A stretch of DNA of 6,608 bases from Aurantimonadaceae bacterium (GCA_003232595.1 QIIJ01000442.1:1-6608), one strand, 5' to 3'; shown: positions 1 through 5,244, counted from the first letter of the stretch. The notes: generated by a model from the sequence alone, not told the origin. Numbers and translations: made by a program.

Positions 1-2
1 CA

Positions 3-212
3 GCTCTTGATAGTGAGCAAAGTGAGGCAGAGAAACAAGACAGACAGGCTGTACTGAATTTTTTTGATACGGAGGCGAAGCGGGTTGGCGCTCGTCTGGT
101 AGACCTTCGAACCCAGATTACCGACCGCAATGACTTTCGTGATGTTGACCATCTGAATGGCGACGCAGCCCTTCGTTATTCTCCCGGATTTATCAACCAG
201 TGTTTTGGATGA
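3..212 (+). CDS. C-terminus of a probable SGNH/GDSL-type hydrolase (partial, 5' end outside window)
   Basis: The third forward frame is open from the window edge to a TGA at 210-212, giving 69 residues with no internal start needed because the gene begins outside the window. Near the end the segment DFRDVDHLNGDAALRYS fits the C-terminal block of SGNH/GDSL hydrolases, where an Asp-x-x-His pair (here DVDH) supplies the catalytic Asp and His, followed by the usual HLN..GA pattern. Family members are esterases or acetyl transfer/removal enzymes acting on lipids, sugars or cell-wall polymers; the substrate cannot be told from this piece. The nucleophile Ser block would lie upstream. The stop codon overlaps the first base pairs of the 114-bp repeat array, and the tRNA-Val gene converges on it. 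The call rests on one short motif, so another hydrolase fold or an unrelated conserved protein is possible. Confidence 0.5.
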   Translation, partial: ALDSEQSEAEKQDRQAVLNFFDTEAKRVGARLVDLRTQITDRNDFRDVDHLNGDAALRYSPGFINQCFG

Positions 213-324
213 TATGGAAAATGGTGGACTTGTTTGGAAAGAGCTTGATTCAGAAAAGCAGCACAAGTGCTGCCGGGCGAACAGCCCGCGCCATCGAGGG
301 CGTGAACGAAGTGAACTGCCGTGA
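211..324. repeat. 114-bp tandem repeat, unit 1 (distal to the tRNA)
   Basis: This unit starts with GATATGGAAAATGGTGG and ends with GAACTGCCGTGA. It aligns without gaps to the next 114 bases with 9 differences (105/114 identical by eye). It contains a perfect palindromic arm pair GCAGCAC/GTGCTGC at 258-273, a second hairpin CGGGC-GAACA-GCCCG at 274-288, and a short direct repeat GTGAAC-GAA-GTGAAC. Read on the minus strand (the direction of tRNA transcription), the GCAGCAC hairpin is followed by TTTTC, so it could act as a weak terminator. The first two bases overlap the stop codon of the upstream hydrolase gene. Confidence 0.9.
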
Positions 325-438
325 GATATGGAAAATGGTGTGCCTGTCTGGAAAGAGTATGATTCAGGAAAGCAGCACAAGTGCTGCCGGGCGAACAGCC
401 CGCGCCATCGCAGGCGTGAACGAAGTGAACTGCCGTGA
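325..438. repeat. 114-bp tandem repeat, unit 2 (adjacent to the tRNA)
   Basis: Second unit, directly abutting unit 1. The nine differences cluster in the first half (after the GATATGGAAAATGGTG start and around the CAGGAAAGC segment) plus two just after CCATCG; the two hairpins and the terminal GCGTGAACGAAGTGAACTGCC block are identical, so the structured part is the conserved part. It lies directly downstream of tRNA-Val on the minus strand and would be transcribed as the tRNA trailer. Confidence 0.9.
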
Positions 439-454
439 GATATGGAAAATGGTG
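439..454. repeat. Partial third repeat copy overlapping the tRNA-Val 3' end
   Basis: GATATGGAAAATGGTG repeats the first 16 bases of units 1 and 2. Bases 450-453 are the complement of the tRNA CCA end plus discriminator base, and 454 is the last acceptor-stem base, so on the tRNA strand the shared sequence reads CACCATTTTCCATATC. Each full repeat therefore carries a copy of the tRNA's terminal CACCA and its immediate trailer. Unit 1 extends the match by one base (CCACCATTTTCCATATC). Confidence 0.85.
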
Positions 455-524
455 GGCGTAACAAGGATTGAACTTGTGACCTCCTCGATGTCAACGAGGC
501 GCTCTCCCGCTGAGCTATACGCCC
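450..524 (-). tRNA. tRNA-Val (anticodon GAC), CCA encoded
   Basis: Read on the minus strand, the 75-nt sequence folds into a complete cloverleaf. Acceptor GGGCGTA pairs with TACGCCC, followed by discriminator A and an encoded CCA (complement of 450-452). The D arm is GCTC/GAGC, the anticodon stem CCTCG/CGAGG encloses loop TTGACAT, giving anticodon GAC (complement of 490-492) for Val codons GUC/GUU, and the T arm is ACAAG-TTCAATC-CTTGT. All stems are Watson-Crick apart from ordinary wobble tolerance, and the loop bases are canonical. The gene lies downstream of cpdR on the same strand with a 134-base gap. Its 3' end is shared with a tandem repeat array, and its 5' end lies inside a 16-bp perfect inverted repeat (522-537). 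Confidence 0.96.
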
Positions 525-537
525 GTTCTGGAACGGG
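522..537. repeat. Perfect inverted repeat spanning the tRNA-Val 5' end
   Basis: CCCGTTC-TG-GAACGGG is a perfect 7-bp inverted repeat with a 2-base centre. Three of its bases are the first three nucleotides (GGG) of the mature tRNA, so in the precursor the leader could pair with the acceptor strand, close to where RNase P would cut. Confidence 0.75.
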
Positions 538-588
538 ATCTCTAACAGGCGGATTTCGTTCGGGATGCGGCTTTTAACCAACGGATGG

Positions 589-618
589 GATAGACCACAA
601 AACAGGCCATATGGTCAA
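589..618 (-). promoter_or_regulatory. Candidate promoter for tRNA-Val
   Basis: On the minus strand TTGACC (613-618) is followed after 18 bases by TCTATC (589-594). The -35 box matches the housekeeping consensus at five of six bases; the -10 box is weak. It lies about 65 bases before the mature tRNA 5' end and downstream of the cpdR stop. The spacer and flanks carry an inverted repeat (CCACAAA 595-601 / TTTGTGG 623-629) around a CCATATGG palindrome (607-614). Cotranscription of the tRNA from cpdR remains possible. Confidence 0.4.
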
Positions 619-658
619 TAGATTTGTGGTAATCTGGCCAGGATTATTGCTGGTCTGA

Positions 659-1021
659 TCAGGCCGCTGCCAGCATTTTTTCGACCTCATTGACCAGGTC
701 TTTTAAATGAAACGGCTTGGAAAGTACCTTGGCGTCCTTAGGAGCTTTTGATTCCGGGTTAAGCGCTACTGCGGCAAATCCGGTGATGAACATGACTTTG
801 AGGTCGGGATCAAGTTCTGTAGCGCGGCGTGCCAGCTCAATGCCATCCATTTCCGGCATGACAATATCAGTCAGCAGCAGCGAAAAAGGCTCTTCGCGCA
901 GCCGCTCATAGGCGCTGGCGCCATTGTCAAAAGAAATCACATCATAGCCGGCATTGGCAAGCGCTTTGGCCAGAAACCGGCGCATGTCATTGTCATCTTC
1001 AGCAAGCAGAATTTTATTCAT
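659..1021 (-). CDS. cpdR: CpdR-type single-domain response regulator
   Basis: A 120-residue stand-alone receiver domain with no output domain. The acidic pocket is E8-D9-D10, the phospho-acceptor is D52 in LLLTDIVMPEMDG, the conserved switch residue is T80 in FITGFAA, and K102 lies in LSKPFHLKDL. The sequence from MRRFLAKAL to the KPFHLKDLV end is characteristic of alphaproteobacterial CpdR. In Caulobacter and Sinorhizobium CpdR is dephosphorylated by the CckA-ChpT relay; the unphosphorylated form primes ClpXP and helps place it at the pole, so that substrates such as PdeA and cell-cycle regulators are degraded. Length fits the family. The protein ends in MLAAA, an AA-type C-terminus like that of many ClpXP substrates. 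The ATG is preceded only by a weak GGA. The gene is divergent from the amidohydrolase. The name is a family call from sequence, and I am confident of it. Confidence 0.93.
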   Translation of the reverse strand: MNKILLAEDDNDMRRFLAKALANAGYDVISFDNGASAYERLREEPFSLLLTDIVMPEMDGIELARRATELDPDLKVMFITGFAAVALNPESKAPKDAKVLSKPFHLKDLVNEVEKMLAAA

Positions 1022-1313
1022 TACATTGTCCGAATTGCTCCGATGTCACCATCATCTGATATTTGACACCTGGAAATTGTTGCCCACTTTGCTCCACGGC
1101 TTCGAGTGATTCAATTCGTTGCCCCACATACAATAAACCACTGCTCATAGGAGTTCAATGAGGTAAATATCCTGTGAATTTTATTGCTAAAATGCTCAAG
1201 AACCTCGATAATTGCCATATTCGGGACGGGGCTATCGGGTTTTTCGGCAAAAACTGGACAGTATCAATTTGAACTGGCACCATGTATGGAATTGCCAGGG
1301 CGATTTGATTCCC
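1022..1313. other. Divergent intergenic region between cpdR and the amidohydrolase
   Basis: About 300 bases without a convincing gene. The forward frame of the amidohydrolase stays open upstream to an ATG at 1184, but the residues before GTG 1325 look non-coding. Both promoters must lie here. A TTGACA hexamer occurs at 1063-1068 (+) but has no good -10 partner. Two similar words, ATTGTTGCCCAC (1076-1087) and ATTCGTTGCCCCAC (1113-1126), lie about 38 bases apart in the likely cpdR promoter region and may be binding sites. I see no terminator and no CtrA-type TTAA-N7-TTAA box. Confidence 0.5.
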
Positions 1314-1318
1314 GAGGA
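1314..1318 (+). promoter_or_regulatory. Ribosome binding site that fixes the amidohydrolase start
   Basis: GAGGA lies six bases before GTG 1325. No comparable Shine-Dalgarno sequence precedes ATG 1184 or ATG 1286, so this site decides the start. Confidence 0.7.
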
Positions 1319-1324
1319 ACAATT

Positions 1325-2215
1325 GTGATTGTTGATGAGTTTGGCACCGACCAGCCGTTTTATTCCATAACTGCACCGGCCGAGCAGCGGGTTCCTTATG
1401 TTTTTAATTCACCACACAGCGGCCGGGTCTATCCGCCCTCATTCCTCAACAATTCAAAACTTGATGCGGATCAGATACGCGGTTCGGAAGATTTCCATGT
1501 GGATGAATTGCTGCAGGATGTGGTGCGTGTTGGTGCTCCATTGATGCAGGCGCATTTTCCCCGTGCCTTTCTCGATATCAATCGGGAACCCTATGAACTT
1601 GATCAGAAGCTGTTTGATGAAAAGCTGCCGCCCTACAGCAACCGCAAGTCGGTGCGGGTGGCGAGTGGGCTTGGCACGATTGCCCGGGTCGTTGCCGAAT
1701 CGCGCGAAATCTACCAGCAGAAGCCTACTCTTGACGAGGCGATGGCACGTATCGAAACATATTACCGGCCCTATCATGATGCGTTGCGCCATCTTCTGGC
1801 GCGAACTCATGTGGCCTTTGGCTATTCGGTGCTGATTGACTGCCATTCGATGCCGTCATCGGTGATTGACAAGGAAACCAGGACAAAACCTGACATTATT
1901 GTCGGTGACCGTTACGGCACGAGTTGCCCGCCGGTATTAACTGCAGCAATTGTCGAGATTTTTTCGGACCTTGGATTGACCGTCAGTTGTAACCGACCCT
2001 ATGCGGGCGGGTTTATTACTGAACATTATGGTCGACCGTCGCGCGGGCTCCACGCGGCGCAGATCGAGATCAATCGCGGCCTCTACATGGATGAAAAACA
2101 ACTTGAACTAACAGCCGGGTTTGAAGTGCTGCGCACCCTGTTTACAGAGTTTGCCGAGCGAATTGTCAGCATCCCGGATGGGGCATTTTATCCCGAACAG
2201 CAGGCGGCTGAATAG
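1325..2215 (+). CDS. N-formylglutamate amidohydrolase family protein
   Basis: From GTG 1325 the protein has 296 residues, the usual length of rhizobial members; starting at ATG 1184 would give 343 with an N-terminal part that looks random. Family hallmarks are VFNSPHSGRVYP (residues 26-37, with the His of the metal/catalytic site), EDFHVDEL (55-62), the RAFLDINR block (80-87), LIDCHSMP (170-177), and the end block AAQIEINRGLYMDE (244-257). Family members hydrolyse N-formyl-L-glutamate (HutG, last step of one histidine degradation route) or related N-acyl amino acids; they are cytoplasmic and metal dependent. No other hut gene is in the window, so a role in histidine breakdown is not shown; in this order the gene is commonly found beside cpdR and hisN. 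The hisN start follows 27 bases after the TAG, suggesting one transcript. Confidence 0.9.
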   Translation: MIVDEFGTDQPFYSITAPAEQRVPYVFNSPHSGRVYPPSFLNNSKLDADQIRGSEDFHVDELLQDVVRVGAPLMQAHFPRAFLDINREPYELDQKLFDEKLPPYSNRKSVRVASGLGTIARVVAESREIYQQKPTLDEAMARIETYYRPYHDALRHLLARTHVAFGYSVLIDCHSMPSSVIDKETRTKPDIIVGDRYGTSCPPVLTAAIVEIFSDLGLTVSCNRPYAGGFITEHYGRPSRGLHAAQIEINRGLYMDEKQLELTAGFEVLRTLFTEFAERIVSIPDGAFYPEQQAAE

Positions 2216-2242
2216 ACATCTTTCCATAGCAGCAGAATCCCC

Positions 2243-3034
2243 ATGAACAAACTGACCGCCTTCATGCACACGCTTTGCGATGCTGCACAGAATGAGACCC
2301 TGCCGCGGTTTCGCGTTAATACGGTGGTTGTGAACAAGCTTGATCAGGAATTCGACCCCGTGACTGAGGGTGACCGCAAGGCGGAAGAAGTCATCCGTTC
2401 TTTAATCAATAAAAATTACCCGGAGCATGGTATTATTGGAGAAGAGTTTGGCGCGGAGAATGTTGAGGCTTCCCATGTCTGGATCATTGATCCGATTGAC
2501 GGGACACGGGCATTTATTACCGGTATTCCGGTATGGGGCACGCTGATCTGTCTTGCGGTTGATGGAAAGGCGGAACTGGGAATTATGCACCAGCCTTTTA
2601 CCGGAGAACGTTACTACAGCGACGGAACAAACAGCTATTATCTGGGGCCAGGGGTAGTGGCACGCAAAAGGCTTGAGACCCGGGGATGCCCATCGCTGGC
2701 TGAAGCCATGATGATGACCACCAGCCCGAACATATTCGCACCTGAGGAGATTGCCGCCTATGGACGGGTTGAAGCGCAGGTCCGGCTGGTGCGCTATGGC
2801 TGTGATTGTTATGCCTATTCAATGCTTGCTGCCGGGCAGATCGATCTGGTGATTGAATCCGGCCTGAATTCCTATGACATCGCCGCCCTTGTTCCGATTG
2901 TCAAAGATGCAGGCGGTATTATCACCGACTGGCAGGGCAATCCGGTTAACCTGCTGCACCCGGGAACACACCAGATCATTGCAGCCGGATGTGAGGCAAT
3001 ATATAATGAGGCGCTGAATTTGTTGAATGAGTGA
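2243..3034 (+). CDS. hisN: Histidinol-phosphatase, inositol monophosphatase family
   Basis: A 263-residue member of the Mg-dependent inositol monophosphatase superfamily. The metal and catalytic motifs are complete: DPVTEGD (38-44), the GEEFG loop with E67, IIDPIDGTRAF with D83, I85, D86 and T88, and SYDIAALVPIVKDAGG with D212. The pattern, especially the EFGAENVEASHVWIIDPIDGTRAFITG block and YGCDCYAYSMLAAGQIDLVIE, is that of the HisN-type histidinol-phosphate phosphatase of alphaproteobacteria (L-histidinol phosphate + water to L-histidinol + phosphate, histidine biosynthesis), not of the SuhB or CysQ branches. Substrate assignment within this superfamily by sequence is not absolute. The ATG at 2243 has only a weak Shine-Dalgarno sequence, which suits translation coupled to the gene 27 bases upstream. 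A hairpin with a T run follows the stop codon. Confidence 0.88.
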   Translation: MNKLTAFMHTLCDAAQNETLPRFRVNTVVVNKLDQEFDPVTEGDRKAEEVIRSLINKNYPEHGIIGEEFGAENVEASHVWIIDPIDGTRAFITGIPVWGTLICLAVDGKAELGIMHQPFTGERYYSDGTNSYYLGPGVVARKRLETRGCPSLAEAMMMTTSPNIFAPEEIAAYGRVEAQVRLVRYGCDCYAYSMLAAGQIDLVIESGLNSYDIAALVPIVKDAGGIITDWQGNPVNLLHPGTHQIIAAGCEAIYNEALNLLNE

Positions 3035-3057
3035 GGACGACGATTGCGTCTAATACC

Positions 3058-3075
3058 AAAGGCGGCAGCCTTTTT
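3058..3075 (+). terminator. Probable rho-independent terminator of hisN
   Basis: AAAGGC-GGCA-GCCTTT is a 6-bp stem followed by TT, 24 bases after the hisN stop. It lies in the left terminal repeat of the MITE-like element. The mirrored right end gives a weaker version for transcription coming from the alpha/beta hydrolase. Confidence 0.55.
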
Positions 3076-3121
3076 AGTCACTTTCTCTCACGGCTGTTCC
3101 AATGCTGCGCATTGGGCCTGC

Positions 3122-3140
3122 CCCTTCGACCTGCTCAGGA
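3122..3140. repeat. REP-like word of the CCCTTCGACAAGCTCAGGG type
   Basis: CCCTTCGACCTGCTCAGGA matches the widespread proteobacterial intergenic repeat CCCTTCGACAAGCTCAGGG at 16 of 19 positions (recalled from general knowledge of these repeats, not searched). Confidence 0.5.
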
Positions 3141-3243
3141 GCGCGCCGCACAAGCGGCGGCTCGTTGTTTACTCACATATCACAGCAGCATCGTTTAAAG
3201 GCTAACGCCCTTGGTATAACACAGGGCATTTCCACTGGCGTTG

Positions 3244-4182
3244 TTATGATCCTGGAATAAACGCATCGAAGGCGGCCCATAATTGTTCGCGGTAAATATC
3301 GCGCTCCTGGAACTGCTCGTGTTTGCCACCGTCAATAACCAGGCAGGTGGTTGAGGGGACCGAGGCGCCAAATTCTTCTGCGGCCTTGCTGTCAACCACG
3401 TCATCACCACCGGCACCGATAAGCAGGGTCGGAATAGTCAACAATTTGCGAAATTCCGGTTCAGCTGCCCTATCCATGGCTTTGCAGGCTGCATAGATCC
3501 AGCGGATTGTGGCGCCACCGATAACAAGATCGGGCCAGGTATTGGCAAAGTTGCGATTTCGCTCGAACCTGATTCGGTCTGACGTCAGCTTGTTGGCAAC
3601 AAACTTTCTGGTAATCATCGAGGTTGGCCCCTGTTCTATATAGGCCTCGCCCATGCCAAGGGCTGTTGCAGCAGCACACATATATTTCAAGGCATTCTGG
3701 CTGAACGGCAAATTATTCAGCGCCAGCATGGGCGACGTTAAAACCATGCGTTGAAAGCGGTTTTTCTCCAATGGTGCGGCAAGCAGTGCGACCAGGGATC
3801 CGGTAGAGTGGCCAAGAGCAAAAAAAGGCGGCGCACAATCGGGCAGGGCGACTTCTTCAAGGATGGTATTGAGATCAATCTCGTACTGATCAAACTCCTC
3901 TATATAGCCCTTTTTGGGGTTTTTTAGCATGCGGGACGAGCCGCCCTGTCCTCGCCAGTCAAAGACCAGCACACCAAATCCACGTGCCCGCAGCTCGCTA
4001 ACCGTTTCGTAGTATTTTTCGATAAACTCTGTGCGTCCGGTCAGAATAACGACCGTGCCCTTTGTTGGCCGGCTGGTTGATTGCCACCTGGCGTAGCGCA
4101 AATTGATGCCATCGGAGGTTTTGACGCCGCCAGCATGAGCCCCTTCCGGCGCGGGATTATTTTCAATTTCGAAAAGTTGCAT
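3244..4182 (-). CDS. pldB: PldB-like alpha/beta hydrolase (lysophospholipase / serine aminopeptidase S33 family)
   Basis: A 312-residue alpha/beta hydrolase. The nucleophile elbow is GHSTG with S126; the preceding strand block VLVFDWRGQGGSSR (71-84) and oxyanion-region block ILTGRTEFIEKYYE (46-59) are typical of the PldB/monoglyceride-lipase group. The acid is probably D261 in IGAGGDDVVDS and the base H288 in DGGKHEQFQERD, so the triad is complete. Family members cleave lysophospholipids or monoacylglycerols; the exact substrate is unknown. There is no signal peptide, so it is probably cytoplasmic or membrane-associated. The start MQLFEIENNPAPEGA resembles the N-terminus usual in rhizobial homologues, which supports ATG 4182 although no good Shine-Dalgarno sequence precedes it. 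The gene converges on hisN across the MITE-like element. The symbol is a family label. Confidence 0.85.
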   Translation of the reverse strand: MQLFEIENNPAPEGAHAGGVKTSDGINLRYARWQSTSRPTKGTVVILTGRTEFIEKYYETVSELRARGFGVLVFDWRGQGGSSRMLKNPKKGYIEEFDQYEIDLNTILEEVALPDCAPPFFALGHSTGSLVALLAAPLEKNRFQRMVLTSPMLALNNLPFSQNALKYMCAAATALGMGEAYIEQGPTSMITRKFVANKLTSDRIRFERNRNFANTWPDLVIGGATIRWIYAACKAMDRAAEPEFRKLLTIPTLLIGAGGDDVVDSKAAEEFGASVPSTTCLVIDGGKHEQFQERDIYREQLWAAFDAFIPGS

Positions 4183-4232
4183 GGATTCGTGAAAGATGTG
4201 GGTTTTTTACCGGAATGGAGGATTTTCACTGC

Positions 4233-4259
4233 TCTATACAATCTGGACGATTGTCTCAA
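4233..4259 (-). promoter_or_regulatory. Candidate promoter of the alpha/beta hydrolase
   Basis: On the minus strand TTGAGA (4254-4259) and TATAGA (4233-4238) are separated by 15 bases, slightly short. The spacer itself is a perfect inverted repeat CAATC-N5-GATTG (4239-4253). The -10 box lies about 50 bases before the start codon. Confidence 0.35.
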
Positions 4260-4311
4260 GCAAAACAATTACGCGATTTCTGTTTCATCGACTTTCAGCT
4301 GAGCAATTTCG

Positions 4312-4346
4312 AAAAAAAACGACCGGTGACATTGCTGCCACCGGTC
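4312..4346 (-). terminator. Strong rho-independent terminator of the PepSY-like gene
   Basis: On the minus strand an 8-bp perfect stem GACCGGTG/CACCGGTC with a 10-base loop is followed by G and then eight T. It lies about 65 bases past the stop codon of the exported basic protein and ahead of the alpha/beta hydrolase, so the two minus-strand genes are probably separate transcripts. Confidence 0.9.
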
Positions 4347-4412
4347 AAATGCGACCAATCATGGAAGGGGGTTTCATGACCGGCCCCAAACTTTTTGCTG
4401 AAAATAAGAGCG

Positions 4413-5138
4413 CTATTTTGGTGAACCGTACTTCCAGATTTCATATGGGTCTTCCGACTGGTCGATATAGGGTTTGCGTTCCACGCGCCTGACCTGTCTG
4501 ATTTTCTTTTTTTCCAGCTGCTTCAGTTTCTTGCGCTTGACTACTTTCTTTTTGTTGTGGTCCCTTTTTTTGTATTTTGGCCGGTCGTAATCTGAACGAC
4601 TGCGGTAGGGCCGGTCCCAGCCAGTTTGATTATTTGTGGAGTATCCTCCGTCGAACCAGTAGTCCGGTTCGCGATAGCGCGGATTGTGAATGAGGCGGAG
4701 ATTGCGGATGTTGCCGCTGCGCGCACTGGCAACGATCTTGTATATGGCACCGCGGCGATTTTCAGCGCGCAGAATGACGCTGTTACCCTTCAATCGGTAA
4801 TCTGAAACCGGGGTTAATCCGCGTTTGCGTAATTTGCGATGAATTCTGCGGATTGGAACATCATTGTATCCGACTTGATTGTCTTGCCAGTCGCGGTACC
4901 TGTCGCGGCGTGGCGCTTCTCTCAATTCGGACCTGCGAGGGCGCTCATAGGAATGAACTTTGTGGATTTTGCCGTCGTAATAATTGTCAGCGCCAATCTG
5001 GCGGTCGTCCAGCAGGCGGTCAAGACCGATCTCTATTGCTGATCTGTAATCTTTGGCACTGGCCGGAGTGATGCTTGCTGAAGCAACCAGCATAACGCCG
5101 GAGATTATGCTGAGGACAATGGTTTTTCGCTGAAACAT
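4413..5138 (-). CDS. Exported basic protein with PepSY-like core and Lys/Arg-rich tail
   Basis: Unnamed. I place the start at ATG 5138 because AGGAG (5145-5149) lies six bases before it and the protein then opens with a clean Sec signal peptide: MFQRK, hydrophobic core to about residue 24, cleavage after ASA at 28. The open frame extends to ATG 5213, but that extension would bury the signal. The mature protein is about 213 residues. Residues about 94-150 (VPIRRIHRKLRKRGLTPVSD, then NSVILRAENRRGAIYKIVA, then GNIRNLRLI) have the helix-strand-strand layout and tG.I ending of PepSY-like domains seen in many small periplasmic rhizobial proteins. Residues 188-222 are extremely rich in Lys and Arg, followed by an acidic/aromatic end (QSEDPYEIWKYGSPK). 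This suggests a periplasmic or surface protein binding an anionic partner, which is inference. It is divergent from hsp20 and ends at a strong terminator. Confidence 0.8.
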   Translation of the reverse strand: MFQRKTIVLSIISGVMLVASASITPASAKDYRSAIEIGLDRLLDDRQIGADNYYDGKIHKVHSYERPRRSELREAPRRDRYRDWQDNQVGYNDVPIRRIHRKLRKRGLTPVSDYRLKGNSVILRAENRRGAIYKIVASARSGNIRNLRLIHNPRYREPDYWFDGGYSTNNQTGWDRPYRSRSDYDRPKYKKRDHNKKKVVKRKKLKQLEKKKIRQVRRVERKPYIDQSEDPYEIWKYGSPK

Positions 5139-5144
5139 GGTCGT

Positions 5145-5149
5145 CTCCT
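5145..5149 (-). promoter_or_regulatory. Ribosome binding site that fixes the start of the exported basic protein
   Basis: Minus-strand AGGAG, six bases before ATG 5138. It supports the shorter start with a signal peptide over ATG 5213. Confidence 0.8.
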
Positions 5150-5154
5150 GTTCG

Positions 5155-5169
5155 TTGCCAAAGTGGCAA
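5155..5169. repeat. Palindrome in the leader of the exported-protein gene
   Basis: TTGCCA-AAG-TGGCAA is a perfect 6-bp inverted repeat lying five bases upstream of the Shine-Dalgarno sequence on the minus strand. It could be an operator or a leader hairpin. Confidence 0.6.
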
Positions 5170-5225
5170 TCCTGTTTTGTTGATGAGAGACTAACACCTG
5201 GCCCGTGAACCATGCCCGAAGGCGT

Positions 5226-5244
5226 TGTTCATATTGTGTTCATA
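5226..5244. repeat. Helically phased direct repeat TGTTCATA
   Basis: TGTTCATA occurs at 5226-5233 and again at 5237-5244, an 11-base period. The layout (7-bp words separated by 4 bp) is that of PhoB/OmpR-type boxes, although the words differ from the CTGTCAT consensus in the first bases. It lies in the divergent region and could serve either gene. Confidence 0.5.

Larger units (their letters stand above)
3051..3219. repeat. MITE/REP-like element of about 169 bp with imperfect terminal inverted repeats
   Basis: The left end TAATACCAAAGGCG (3051-3064) and right end CGCCCTTGGTATAA (3206-3219) are inverted copies (12 of 14 positions); extending inward, AGCCTTT on the left (3067-3073) matches AAAGGCT on the right, about 20 of 27 positions overall. 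Inside are three further palindromes: CCAATGC-TGC-GCATTGG (3099-3115), a REP-like CCCTTCGAC..GCTCAGG word (3122-3140), and a hairpin with CGCCGC-ACAA-GCGGCG core and GAGC/GCTC base (3139-3163). No open reading frame is present, so if mobile it would be non-autonomous. It fills the gap between convergent hisN and the alpha/beta hydrolase. I see no convincing target-site duplication. Confidence 0.6.

Noticed and set aside
439..524. tRNA 3' end duplications as attachment sites of an integrated element
   Set aside because: The shared piece is only 16-17 bases, the copies are spaced 114 bp apart in tandem, and no integrase or island genes are visible.
200..577. A forward open frame of 125 codons with an internally repeated protein sequence
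   Set aside because: It runs antisense through the tRNA gene, and its repeat is only the translation of the 114-bp DNA repeats; it has no ribosome binding site.
1149..1166. AGGAG followed by ATG AGG TAA, a two-codon mini-ORF
   Set aside because: Too short to judge, and more likely chance in a spacer.
1454..1846. Minus-strand open frame of 130 codons inside the amidohydrolase gene
   Set aside because: It is an antisense shadow of a well-supported gene and has no family features.
5139..5213. N-terminal extension of the exported protein to ATG 5213
   Set aside because: It would place 25 polar residues before a clear signal peptide and ignores the AGGAG at ATG 5138.
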